In this document: one piece after another, positions 25,801-37,800 of the stretch
Layout of the letters: the number at the start of each line of letters is the position of its first letter
How positions within the stretch are numbered: position 1 is the first letter of the stretch
DNA from: Bolinopsis microptera
Lineage: Eukaryota; Ctenophora; Tentaculata; Lobata; Bolinopsidae
Length of the DNA: 64,000 bases
Assembly (NCBI RefSeq): GCF_026151205.1
Contig: NC_087076.1
Coordinates: 22,686,828-22,750,827 of the forward strand
Reading direction: 5' to 3'
Notes under the pieces: model-generated
What the model saw: the letters and a program-made list of their open reading frames with translations, nothing else
What the model was told of the DNA's origin: nothing
Databases searched by the model: none
Made by a program: the position numbers and the translations under genes

Positions 25801-28800
25801 ACCAACGGTTTCCTTCTCCCGAGAACATGAACAGTAGTGCACCAGTTCTCTTCAAAATAGTAGACCAACGGTTTCCTTCTCCCGAGAACAGTAGTGCACC
25901 AGTTCTCTTCAAAACAGTTAAGCATTAAATAATTCAGTAAACCGTTTCCTTATCCTGTGGATAACTTGGAGCAACAGATTCCTTCTCCTGGGAACAATGT
26001 TTCACGCCCAGAACACTTACGGAATACAATTGAGTGCCCTGCCGGTATTTTTGACTCTCGTTAACAGTAACATGCTCGGCCCATGCCCGTCTCCAGAATG
26101 GTTACAAAGGTAAAACGCCAGCACCCTCAAGAGAACAATACCAATAACCTTCTCTGGATTTCTACAGTTCATACAGTTCTACAGTTCCATAGGTATACAA
26201 ATGTAAATAAACCTCTTAAGCACACATCCAAGTAAAATGACATCCAAGGAATGACATAAAGATCTCTTCTCTGTGGGGGTAGTCAAACAATATGATGACC
26301 CTATTAAAGCTGAACGAATAACAACATAGTTGAAGGAATTACAACATGAGTTGGGTAGGGCAAAATGTCAAAGTTACACCCCTCTCATCCTGAGCTGTAT
26401 TTTACTAAACTAAACAGTCACACCCTGCTCCTGTTACACTAAGCTAACAGTTACACCCCGGCCCCTGTGTTACAATAAGCTAACAGTAACACCCCGCCCC
26501 CTTTGTAACACTAAGCTAACAGTTACTTCCTGCCCCCTGTGTTATACCAAGCTAACAGTTATCAGGTGTGCGCAGGATTTTTGAAAGGGCAAAGCGCCGG
26601 CTCTGAGGTTACCGTTGCGAGCAGCCCCCGGAAAATTGTTCGACTGGATTATATACTAAACCAATAGGATATCATACAGAAGGTTCAAAGCAGCAGTTGA
26701 TTAGACAATTTGTTATTAGTAATATTTTGAATTAAAAACTTGGACAAATTAAAATTAAAGATAGCACGAGTTTTAAGTTATTCTGGATATCTCCAGTCTG
26801 AAAAGATGCCGTATGGCTTAGCGTACGCTTTTTGGTACTGGATCGTGATGTCCCATGATTCTGAAATAATGATGTTTTTTGACCCTTCTGATTAAGACTG
26901 AGGCTGATCCTCAGAGCTTTCCAATTATATTAATCTGCCTATCTCAAATCTCTTTTGAGCCTCATCATACCCACTCAACTATGAGGATTGGCTTCCTAGA
27001 TTTAGGAGCAGCCAACCCATGGAAATTATATATGCACAAGGCATGTGTATCGACCTAATTAATTCGAACCTACTATATTCGTTTAAAAATAAAACTTTTG
27101 CATCATGTCATTAACGCAAATGTTTGTGAAAATGTTTATAAAATTGTTTATAAAATTATTTTGTTGCTCTGTAGAAGGCAATTAAAAAAAATTCTGGGTC
27201 AGCATTTCAAAAAGGGCCAGGGGCGGGGGCCGGCGCGGGGGGCGATCGCCTACATCGCCACCCGCCTGCGAACCAGGCCTCCCACCCTCAAATTCCCTAA
27301 AATTCTAGGTTTTAAAGGTGGTTTTCTTGGTTTTCAAACCCCTTAATTCAAGGTTTTCAGATAGCCATTTTCAAGGTTTTCAAGGTTTTTTAAGACGAAT
27401 ATGTATGTTTGCACTACGAAAACTTGTTAATTTTATCTATTTTCTCAAAACTAATGAATGAAATAATATAACCTGGACTAGGTTAGGATTGCTCAAAACA
27501 TAAATGAGGGGACTGGTGGGGCAAAGGATATGATTTTAAGCAAGAAAACTGCCGGAGGCGAAATTTATAGTTGAAATTCAAGGTTTTCAAGCGTTTTTGT
27601 GAAAATCCAAGGTTTGCAAGGTTTTTGATTCAAAATATCAGAAATCAAGGTTCTCAAGGGTTTCAAGGTTGGCTGCTGCCACACGCCCATGACAGTTACA
27701 CCCCGGCATCTATGTTACAGTTAGCTAACAGTTTCACCCCCCGGCCCTGTGTTCAGATAGCTGTATGCAATGTCTCTCAAAACTTGATTTTATAAGCTGT
27801 TCCTGATAGAATGATATCCTATCAGGAGCTCCCATGGAAAAATATTGTTCCTAGCCAAAGTTGCCCCATAAAGTTATCAGCTTTTCAAATAAAATAATCA
27901 AAAAAAGGCCTATTTTAAAATTTTGATGAGACATAATTTTTCTAAATGGTCCTTAGAACATATCCTGAAAGTTTCAAGGTGATTGCTCAAAAATGTAGGA
28001 GAAGATGGAATTTTAGTTTTCAAGGCGCGCCTAATTAAAACCGCTTGCGCAAATACACTTACATGTAATGAGCGATGACCTTTTGACGGTCATACCCTTT
28101 GACTAGGAACAATAATTTTCCTTAGCAGCAATGATTCTAAACATTTCAATGCTCACGTTTGACTAATTAAGCTAATGATTGATCTGAAAAGAAACATATT
28201 GTATGAAGTAAAGTCACTGGTAATTTGAACAGCTAAGAGCGTAAAATGGGGTTGGCTAATTAACTCAACAACCAGAAGCCTGAGGACTAAATAACAAGCC
28301 TCTACCCCACTAATATCTGAATTTTTGAACATCCAGTTACCCAAGTTTAGATTATATTCCTAACTATAATCAGCAGTAGAGTTATTTTCATTTTCTCTAT
28401 TATCACCACAGGCTAGAGCATAATTTAAGTAGGTTTTGGTCTATTAAATCGACAGCCAGCATGATGCCTGAGGAAGTTTAAACTAGGCTTTACCCCACTT
28501 AATATGATCATTTTACTACTCAATTTACGCCCCTAACTTCAATCAGAAAACCGAGTCATTTTGATTTTAAGTGCAGTGGTCGCCACATGCTCAAACTGCA
28601 GCATAAATTTTGGGTATTATGAGGACCTTTTTCACAGATGATTTCCAATGCCCATTAAGGCATTCCCAATAATACCCCTTGGTTCCTCCATAGTTCTAAC
28701 CATATAATGGCCAAACCATATGTTCTAACATAATTATTTTAATGACCAAACCTTAGTTGATTACATCTTTCATCCCGAATTGAAGCTTGACAGGATATTC

Positions 28801-31800
28801 CGCCTTTTTTCTGCCTGCTGAAATTCTTGTTACTCCTTCGAAGCTTGCAAAGCGTGTATATGTCACTTTGTGTCTAAAGTTCCTGGTCCCTGAAGGATTT
28901 TGATTGAGCAGCAGTTTAAATACGAATTTTTTAGAATCTAAAGTCCAATGATTCACAGATAATTAAGAAAACAGAAATTACAAAGTAAAAAGCAGTTATT
29001 TAGACCTTTATGGAAGCTGTGAATGTTGTGCAATAATCTTTGTGATGTTCTTATCATAATCTCACTATTCTAACACTCCTCAGCATATCAACTCTTTCAA
29101 CCTGAACAGAAATGTAAAATAAAAAGCTTTTTCGTGGCACACCTGTGCATTTTGAGTTTGTGCCACAATATTATAAAAGTTAAAATTATTATTTATATTT
29201 CATATGTAACAATCAAAGCGAGATATTACTTTTAGGTAATTAGTGGTTATCTCCCAAAAGGATTCTCACCAGTATATAATTTGAATAATCAAATTGAATA
29301 ATCAAATCTGAAATCAAACACAAAATACCTTTCTTTTACAGAGCAAATGTGTGACTTTCGTGGTGAATCATATGAAAACTTTCCCAAGTCTGCTATCCTT
29401 GTTACCAACTGACCATATCATAGCATAGACAAACCGTATGAAACATCCTAGATTATTGTAGTTTGAGAAGTCAAAACATGAATAATTAGCTCACACCTCT
29501 GAAGAGGCAATGAAGGAATAAGAATATCACGCATCGAATGGACCAAAGTGCATCAACTTTATATCAAAAGTGTATCAAAGTATCAACTTACTGCCAACGA
29601 TACAGTAGTTCTTTACAAAAAAATTCGTTTTTAGATAGAAGGTAATTCTTGGCAGACGACATTGCAAAACTAGACAAGAAAACCAAAACTTTCATGATAA
29701 ACTACTATTTACTGGCCAGTCTGAACTAACAAAATAGTCTGAACTAACAAAATAAACCTCGCTGGTCGATTAGGAGGATGAGAGAGACAACAATAACATG
29801 CACCTGAAAAAAACAGCAGGTTTGTGGCAGGTATAATGAGTGGCGAGAAGGTTAGCGCTCGATTCATAGGTGATTTTAAATTATATTATAGTTGGTGAGC
29901 CGCGCGCCAAATGAAAAAAAATTTCATAAATGATGAATCCAAAATCTAAATTTAGTTATATTCATAAGTCATTTGAAAATACCAAATACTGTCACAGAGT
30001 ATTAGAAATAAAATTAAACAAACAAATCAAAATTTGTACTTAACCCAAGTACAACGGAAATCATTTTAAAATCATCTAAACTAAACTTTTGATTTTGAGC
30101 CTGCAGCTTACTTTGTTAACTTAAAATAAATTTAAAATGCTAAACAATTTTTCGCGGCGGTCATCAAGATAAATTCGAATTTTTAATCTAAAATAAGCCC
30201 CCCCCCCCCCCCTCCCCTATTGTTTAGGAAGTTGACAGACATAATAAAAATCACATAAACATAGTGCCAAAAATGAAAATAATTTAGCAAATCTAAAATA
30301 ATATATTAATCCACATTACATTTATATTTAAAAAACATAAAAGTAATTGTATGAAATGAATTAACATGATTTTGTAAAATGAAAAAATAATTGCCGAATT
30401 CGTTTTCGGAATTAATTAAACTCAGCTTGTACATTTGTTTTCGTGTGGCTCAGATAATATTATTTTAAAATGGCATGGCTTGCATTATAATTATATAAAA
30501 GTGTTTGATAGCAAAATCATTTCAATGACAACTATAAACTTTTCTTAAACTAGCGGGGTTGATTTTGAGAGTTTTCAATTTTGGCTTTGAAAAAAGTGAC
30601 ATGTGACAGCTCCGTTTAAATTGTTTAGCAATATTATATGATATAATATAAAAATTGAAAAAAGGCAAAATAAACGATGGAGCCATGCTGCAGTATGCAG
30701 TTGCATTTATTAAAAATAATATTGTTGTTTATTTATTTGAATTTTAATATTCTTAAAAATGAATACAATTCAATTTGCAATTCATATTCAATATTCATGA
30801 TTTATGAATATGAAACTATTTTTCATTTTTTTTCATTTGGCGCGCGGCTCACCAACTATAATATAATTTAAAATCACCTATGAATCGAGCGCTAACCTTC
30901 TCGCCACTCATTTTACCTGCCACAAACCTGCTGTTTTTTCAGGTGCATGTTATTGTTGTCTCTCTCATCCTCCAATCGACCAGCCGAGGTTTATTTTGTT
31001 AGTTCAGACTATTTTGTTAGTTCAGACTGCCAGTAAATAGTAGTTATCATGAAAGTTTTGGTTTTCTTGTCTAGTTTTGAAATGTCGTTCTGCCAAGAAT
31101 TAGCCTTCTATCGTAAAACGAATTTTTTTGTAAAGAACTACTGTATCGTTTGCAGTGGTATTCTTGTGGCAGTAAGTTGATACTTTGATACACTTTTGAT
31201 ATAAAGTTGATGCACTTTGATCCATTCGATGCGTGATATTCTTATTCCTTCATTGCCTCTTCAGAGGTGTGAGCTAATTATTCATGTTTTGACTTCTCAA
31301 ACTACAATAATCTAGGATGTTTCATACGGTTGTCTATGCTATGATATGGTCAGTTGGTAACAAGGATAGCAGACTTGGGAAAGTTTTCATATGATTCACC
31401 ACGAAAGTCACACATTTGCTCTGTAAAAGAAAGGTATTTTGTTGTTTGATTTCAGATTTGATTATTCAATTTGATTATTCAAATTATATACTGGTGAGAA
31501 TCCTTTTGGGAGGATAACCACTAATTACCTAAAAGTAATATCTCGCTTTGATTGTTACATATGAAATATAAATAATAATTTTAACTTTTATAATATTGTG
31601 GCACAAAACTCAAAATGCACAGGTGTGCCACGAAAAAGCTTTTTATTTTACATTTCTGTTCAGGTTGAAAGAGTTGATATGCTGAGGAGTGTTAGAATGG
31701 AGATTATGATAAGAACATCACAAAGATGTATTGCACAACATTCACAGCTTCATAAAGGTCTAAATAACTGCTTTTTACTTGTAATTCTGTTTTCTTAATT

Positions 31801-34800
31801 ATCTGTGAATACATTTGGACTTTAGATTCTAAAAAATTCGTATTTAACTGCTGCTCAATCAAAATCCTTCAGGGACCAGGAACTTAAGACACAAAGTGAC
31901 ATATACACGCTTTGCAACTTCGAAGGAGTAGACAAGAATTTCAGCAGCAGAAAAAAGGCGGAATATCCTGTCAAGCTTCAATTCGGATTGAAAGATGAAA
32001 TCAACTAAGGTTTGTCATTAAAATAATTATGTTAGAACATATGGTTTGGCCATTATATGGTTAGAACTATGGGGGAAGCCAAGGGGTATTATTGGGAATG
32101 CCTTAATGGGCATTGGAAATCATCTGTGAAAAAGGTCCTCATAATTACCCAAAATTATGCTGCAGTTTGATGCATGTTGCGACCACTGCACTTAAAATCA
32201 AAATGACTCGGTTTCTGATTGAAGTTAGGGGCTTAAATTGAGTAGTAAAATGATCATATTAAGTGGGGTAAAGCCTAGGTTAAACTTCCTCAGGCATCAT
32301 GCTGGGCTGTCGATTTAATAGACCAAAACCTACTTAAATTATGCTCTAGCCTGTGGTGATAATAGAGAAAATGAAAATAACTCTACTGCTGATTATAGTT
32401 AGGAATATAATCTAAACTTGGGTAACTGGATGTTCAAAATTCAGATTATTAGTGGGGTAGAGCTTGGTTTTTAAGTCCTCAGGCTTCTGGTTGTTGAGTT
32501 AATTAGCCAAACCCCATTTTTACGCTCTTAGCTGTTCAAATTACCAGTGACTTTACTTCATACAATATGTTTCTTTTCAGATCAATCATTAGCTTAATTA
32601 GTCAAACGTGAGCATTGAAATGTTTAGAATCATTGCTGCTAAGGAAAATTATTGTTCCTAGTCAAGGGTATGACCGGTCAAAGGTCATCGCTCATTACAT
32701 GTAATTGTATTGCGCAAGCGGTTTTCAATAGCGCGCCTTGAAAACTAAAATTCCATCTTCTCCTACATTTTTTGAGCAATCACCTTGAAACTTTCAGGAT
32801 ATGTTCTAAGGACCATTTAGAAAAATTATGTCTCATCAAAATTTTAAAATAGGCCTTTTTTTGATTATTTTATTTGAAAAGCTGATAACTTTATGGGGCA
32901 ACTTTGGCTAGGAACAATATTTTCCATGGGAGCTCCTGATAGATATCATTCTATCAGGAACAGCTATAAAATCAATTTTGAGAGACATTGCATACAGCTA
33001 TCTGAAACACAGGGGCCGGGGTGAAACTGTTAGCTAACTGTAACATAGATGCCGGGGTGTAACTGTCATGGGCGTGTGCAGCAGCCAACCTTGAAACCCT
33101 TGAGAACCTTGATTTCTGATATTTTGAATCAAAAACCTTGCAAACCTTGGATTTTCACAAAAACGCTTGAAAACCTTGAATTTCAACTATAAATTTCGCC
33201 TCCGGCAGTTTTCTTGCTTAAAATCATATCCTTTGCCCCACCAGTCCCCTCATTTATGTTTTGAGCAATCCTAACCTAGTCCAGGTTATATTATTTCATT
33301 CATTAGTTTTGAGAAAATAGATAAAATTAACAAGTTTTCGTAGTGCAAACATACATATTCGTCTTAAAAAACCTTGAAAACCTTGAAAATGGCTATCTGA
33401 AAACCTTGAATTAAGGGTTTGAAACCAAGAAAACCACCTTTAAAACCTAGAATTTTAGGGAATTTGAGGGTGGGAGGCCTGGTTCGCAGGCGGGTGGCGA
33501 TGTAGGCGATCGCCCCCCGCGCCGGCCCCCGCCCCTGGCCCTTTTTGAAATGCTGACCCAGAATTTTTTTTAATTGCCTTCTACAGAGCAACAAAATAAT
33601 TTTATAAACAATTTTATAAACATTTTCACAAACATTTGCGTTAATGACATGATGCAAAAGTTTTATTTTTAAACGAATATAGTAGGTTCGAATTAATTAG
33701 GTCGATACACATGCCTTGTGCATATATAATTTCCATGGGTTGGCTGCTCCTAAATCTAGGAAGCCAATCCTCATAGTTGAGTGGGTATGATGAGGCTCAA
33801 AAGAGATTTGAGATAGGCAGATTAATATAATTGGAAAGCTCTGAGGATCAGCCTCAGTCTTAATCAGAAGGGTCAAAAAACATCATTATTTCAGAATCAT
33901 GGGACATCACGATCCAGTACCAAAAAGCGTACGCTAAGCCATACGGCATCTTTTCAGACTGGAGATATCCAGAATAACTTAAAACTCGTGCTATCTTTAA
34001 TTTTAATTTGTCCAATGTTTTAAATTCAAAATATTACTAATAACAAATTGTCTAATCAACTGCTGCTTTGAACCTTCTGTATTGATATCCTATTGGTTTA
34101 GTATATAATCCAGTCGAACAATTTTCCGGGGGCTGCTCGCAACGGTAACCTCAGAGCCGGCGCTTTGCCCTTTCAAAAATCCTGCGCACACCTGATAACT
34201 GTTAGCTTGGTATAACACAGGGGGCAGGATGTAACTGTTAGCTTAGTGTTACAAAGGGGGCGGGGTGTTACTGTTAGCTTATTGTAACACAGGGGCCGGG
34301 GTGTAACTGTTAGCTTAGTGTAACAGGAGCAGGGTGTGACTGTTAGTTTAGTAAAATACAGCTCAGGATGAGAGGGGTGTAACTTTGACATTTTGCCCTA
34401 CCCAACTCATGTTGTAATTCCTTCAACTATGTTGTTATTCGTTCAGCTTTAATAGGGTCATCATATTGTTTGACTACCCCACAGAGAAGAGATCTTTATG
34501 TCATTCCTTGGATGTCATTTTACTTGGATGTGTGCTTAAGAGGTTTATTTACATTTGTATACCTATGGAACTGTAGAACTGTATGAACTGTAGAAATCCA
34601 GAGAAGGTTATTGGTATTGTTCTCTTGAGGGTGCTGGCGTTTTACCTTTGTAACCATTCTGGAGACGGGCATGGGCACGAGCATGTTACTGTTAACGAGA
34701 GTCAAAAATACCGGCAGGGCACTCAATTGTATTCCGTAAGTGTTCTGGGCGTGAAACATTGTTCCCAGGAGAAGGAATCTGTTGCTCCAAGTTATCCACA

Positions 34801-37800
34801 GGATAAGGAAACGGTTTACTGAATTATTTAATGCTTAACTGTTTTGAAGAGAACTGGTGCACTACTGTTCTCGGAGAAGGAAACCGTTGGTCTACTATTT
34901 TGAAGAGAACTGGTGCACTACTGTTCATGTTCTCGGGAGAAGGAAACCGTTGGTCTATTGTTTTGAGGAGAAATGGTCATGGTGCACTACTTTTCTTAGG
35001 AGAAGAAAACTGGTGCTTTACTATTTTCAAAAGAAAGGAAGTGGTACTTTTATTTGCCAAGATTACTGGTAAAACAATGTTTAAAGTCGACAATTAGTTT
35101 TTTATGAAATTTGGATAACATTTTGGCTTTAGCCTTCAGCAGAAAAATGATCGGTTTTGTCTAGATAAAACCTAAATCTTTATCTGTTTATCTAGATAAA
35201 AGATTTCATACCGATAATGGATAGCGATAGCCTATGAACGCCTTCGAAATCCCCCAGAATGAAATCCCCCAAAGTACCCAAAAATACCCCTTGGCTTCCC
35301 CTTTAAATATTCTATCCGATTTAAAAACATTTACTGTGGCGGAAAAAGTTTCAGCTACGAACCAGACTTTTTTATTCATTGACTGCAGTTAAATACAATC
35401 TACAATACAATGCACATTTTCATTGTGTTAATGATTCAGCAATTACTTTTACTAAATCATATCTTTATAAAGAGCCGTACTTCCCCTATTATAAATTTGT
35501 AATCCGAATTCCCTTCCTCAGCGTTCACAAATGTGGTCAATTTGACACGAACCGCTGTGTCGACAAGATAAATCCACGCAGCAAAGACACTGGACAGCGA
35601 CACAACTGGTTTGTCAATATTACTTACATTTGCTTCCTCTTGGCTCTTGCCCTCCATATTTGATTGGTCGCTGGATCAACCTCAGTGTCCACCTTGTCTT
35701 GATATAAAACAATCGCGGATAGAACAGAATCAGATAAACCACAATTAATCCACCTTTTTATCCAGGTTACGAAGTTACAAAGAGTGGCAGCCAAGAAACG
35801 TGATTATCTTCTGAACAAATGGTCGCCGACGACAGCTGAAATTGTGTTATTAGGATAAAAGGACTATTATTTAAAAACAAAAAATGAGTTACATTATATT
35901 GGATATTTTGAATATCAGTCAATTTTTAAGAGCCAATTACAAGACTGGCGATATCTGCAGAACGTATAATATTTAAAGTTTGACATTTTGAGATTCGGAA
36001 CTTCTGTGTACTTCTTTATAAATAACATTCACTTTGAAAATTGGAATATAAAAGCGTTTTCGTTAAAGCATTACAAAATATCAAAAGACTGAAAATTAGC
36101 TTCGCAACGAGCAAGAATGTCGTATTATTATCATCGGCCTCGGATTGGTTTTTACACTATATCCTCAAATCATGGCATATAATACAGAAACTGATTATGA
36201 CAGCATAGTTGGTTGTCGGATTGGTTGAAACTTAAATGCCCTCATATTATTTCATATAATTTGATTGTTATTTTAATTTGTATTCCATCATTTGGGTAAC
36301 TGTATCGGAAGTAATGAATAGATGGAAAGTGGCTTGTATCTGATTTACAAAAAGAAGTATAATTCATGCAGTCAGGTATTTGAAACCGTGTTACTATTTC
36401 AACGGTGACTGGCGGCCACTTTCTGTCGCAATTTTTGCCGCACTCATGAATCCCGGATTTTGGCACATTGAGACAAATTTGGGACAGAAATTTGAGGCAA
36501 TAGGTATGCCAGGGCTGACTTGTAATCAATCTGGCATGGTAGAGAGGGTACCGGGTCTGTTGGCTTAACTGGACGCTTGGCCTAACTTGACTAATGGCCT
36601 AACAAGTAATAGTATACTGAACAAACGGACGGATGGCCTATTCCTAACTTAGGGCAGATTTTAGGCCGATAGTCTACTTGAGGTCACCTGGCCTAACTGC
36701 ATGAGTGATGTGACCCGTAAGTGCACTGTATTGCTCTTAACATGAGCTGACAGGGCATGCTATATCCTAGCTCGATGACATGGACCAAATTAATTAGTCA
36801 AGTACATATTATATAAGTATATAGCCGTTGAGGAAAGGGTCCTTTTGGATCCAGCGCAGCGTCCAGAAATATTGGTGATCCCCCTGAAAACAGCTGATTC
36901 CCTTGTGTATGTGTGAGCTAACGAGCTCTTTATTGATGAGAGATATAGACATGGATCACGTCAGCATGGCCACTTACTCGTCGAAGCACGTCATCGGGCT
37001 CATATAGCATGCTTTGTCAGCTCATGGTGAGTAAAACGGTGCACGTACGGGTCTCATCACACTGTAGCCCGTCAGTCCAGTTAGGCCAAGCGACTAAAGG
37101 TGGACTGTTGGTCTGTTAAACTTCAATTTAAAGTAGTATTAGACCCCAAACGGTCGCCTGAACTAACTGGTCTTATGGCCTAATTCATGGATTTAGGCGC
37201 TAGTCCAGTTAGGCAAAGAGACCTAGAATCATTCAAAACTGGCTGGAAAGGTTAGTTCATATGCCACCTATCATACCAAAGCAAATTCAACTCAGTTTAT
37301 AAACAAAATAAAGGATATCGGGCCTTAAAAATTGACAAATTTTTTTCGAAAACTAGGCCAAAATTTCGGATTAATTCTCTGCGCGCGGAAACCGAACCTG
37401 TATTTTATAAATAAACGTGATAATGACAACAATTTACGTGGCATTATTTGCGCGACGCAAAATCTATAAACCCTCATTATAATGGGGGTTAAACTGTCAT
37501 TGCTAGCTGTCGTAGCTAGCTCAGTTTTTTAAGACAGCTACCTACGACAGCTAGCGCGCATCAACCCTCATTTCTAGCTGTCTTAGAAATTGCCTCCTAA
37601 GACAGCTAGAGCGCGCTAGCTGTCTTAGATTTTTTGTAGGGTTGGATTCCTCTGTTACAGGGTCTGCATGGGCCGGCATTAAACAATCAATAGTGTTTAT
37701 CCCACTCCTATCAGCAGGGCACTTTTCATCTCCCGATGAGGCATCGGATGCATATTGGTCTGAAATAAAGGGAATATTTATAAAAGCAATTAAATCACGG

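Larger units (their letters stand above)
23115..37641. mobile_element. Giant palindromic (foldback-type) element, 14.5 kb, inside exon 5
   Basis: The left end CCCTACAAAAAATCTAAGAC is mirrored exactly by GTCTTAGATTTTTTGTAGGG at the right end. Corresponding positions sum to 60756 at the tips and at 25099/35657, and to about 60752 near the centre, so the arms are collinear with few indels. Each arm is about 6.8 kb. The flanks are TT on both sides, read as a 2-bp target duplication. The tips carry repeated CTAAGACAGCTAG/CTAGCTGTCTTAG words, as in transposase-binding subterminal regions. No transposase domain was recognised, so it is probably non-autonomous. Differences between arms argue against a simple assembly mirror. 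The superfamily is unassigned. Confidence 0.85.

Noticed and set aside
25650-25925. 91-codon minus-strand frame with repeated FEENWCTTV
   Set aside because: It comes from tandem units of about 56 bp; the mirror copy is frameshifted, so coding is not maintained.
27098-27346. 82-codon frame conserved in both palindrome arms (HFKKGQGRGPARGAIAYIAT)
   Set aside because: Conservation follows from arm identity; it crosses a GC-rich patch and CAAGGTTTTC repeats and matches no domain I know.
23115-37641. Polinton/Maverick or viral integration
   Set aside because: No polymerase, integrase, ATPase or capsid-like frame was found and the inverted arms are far too long.
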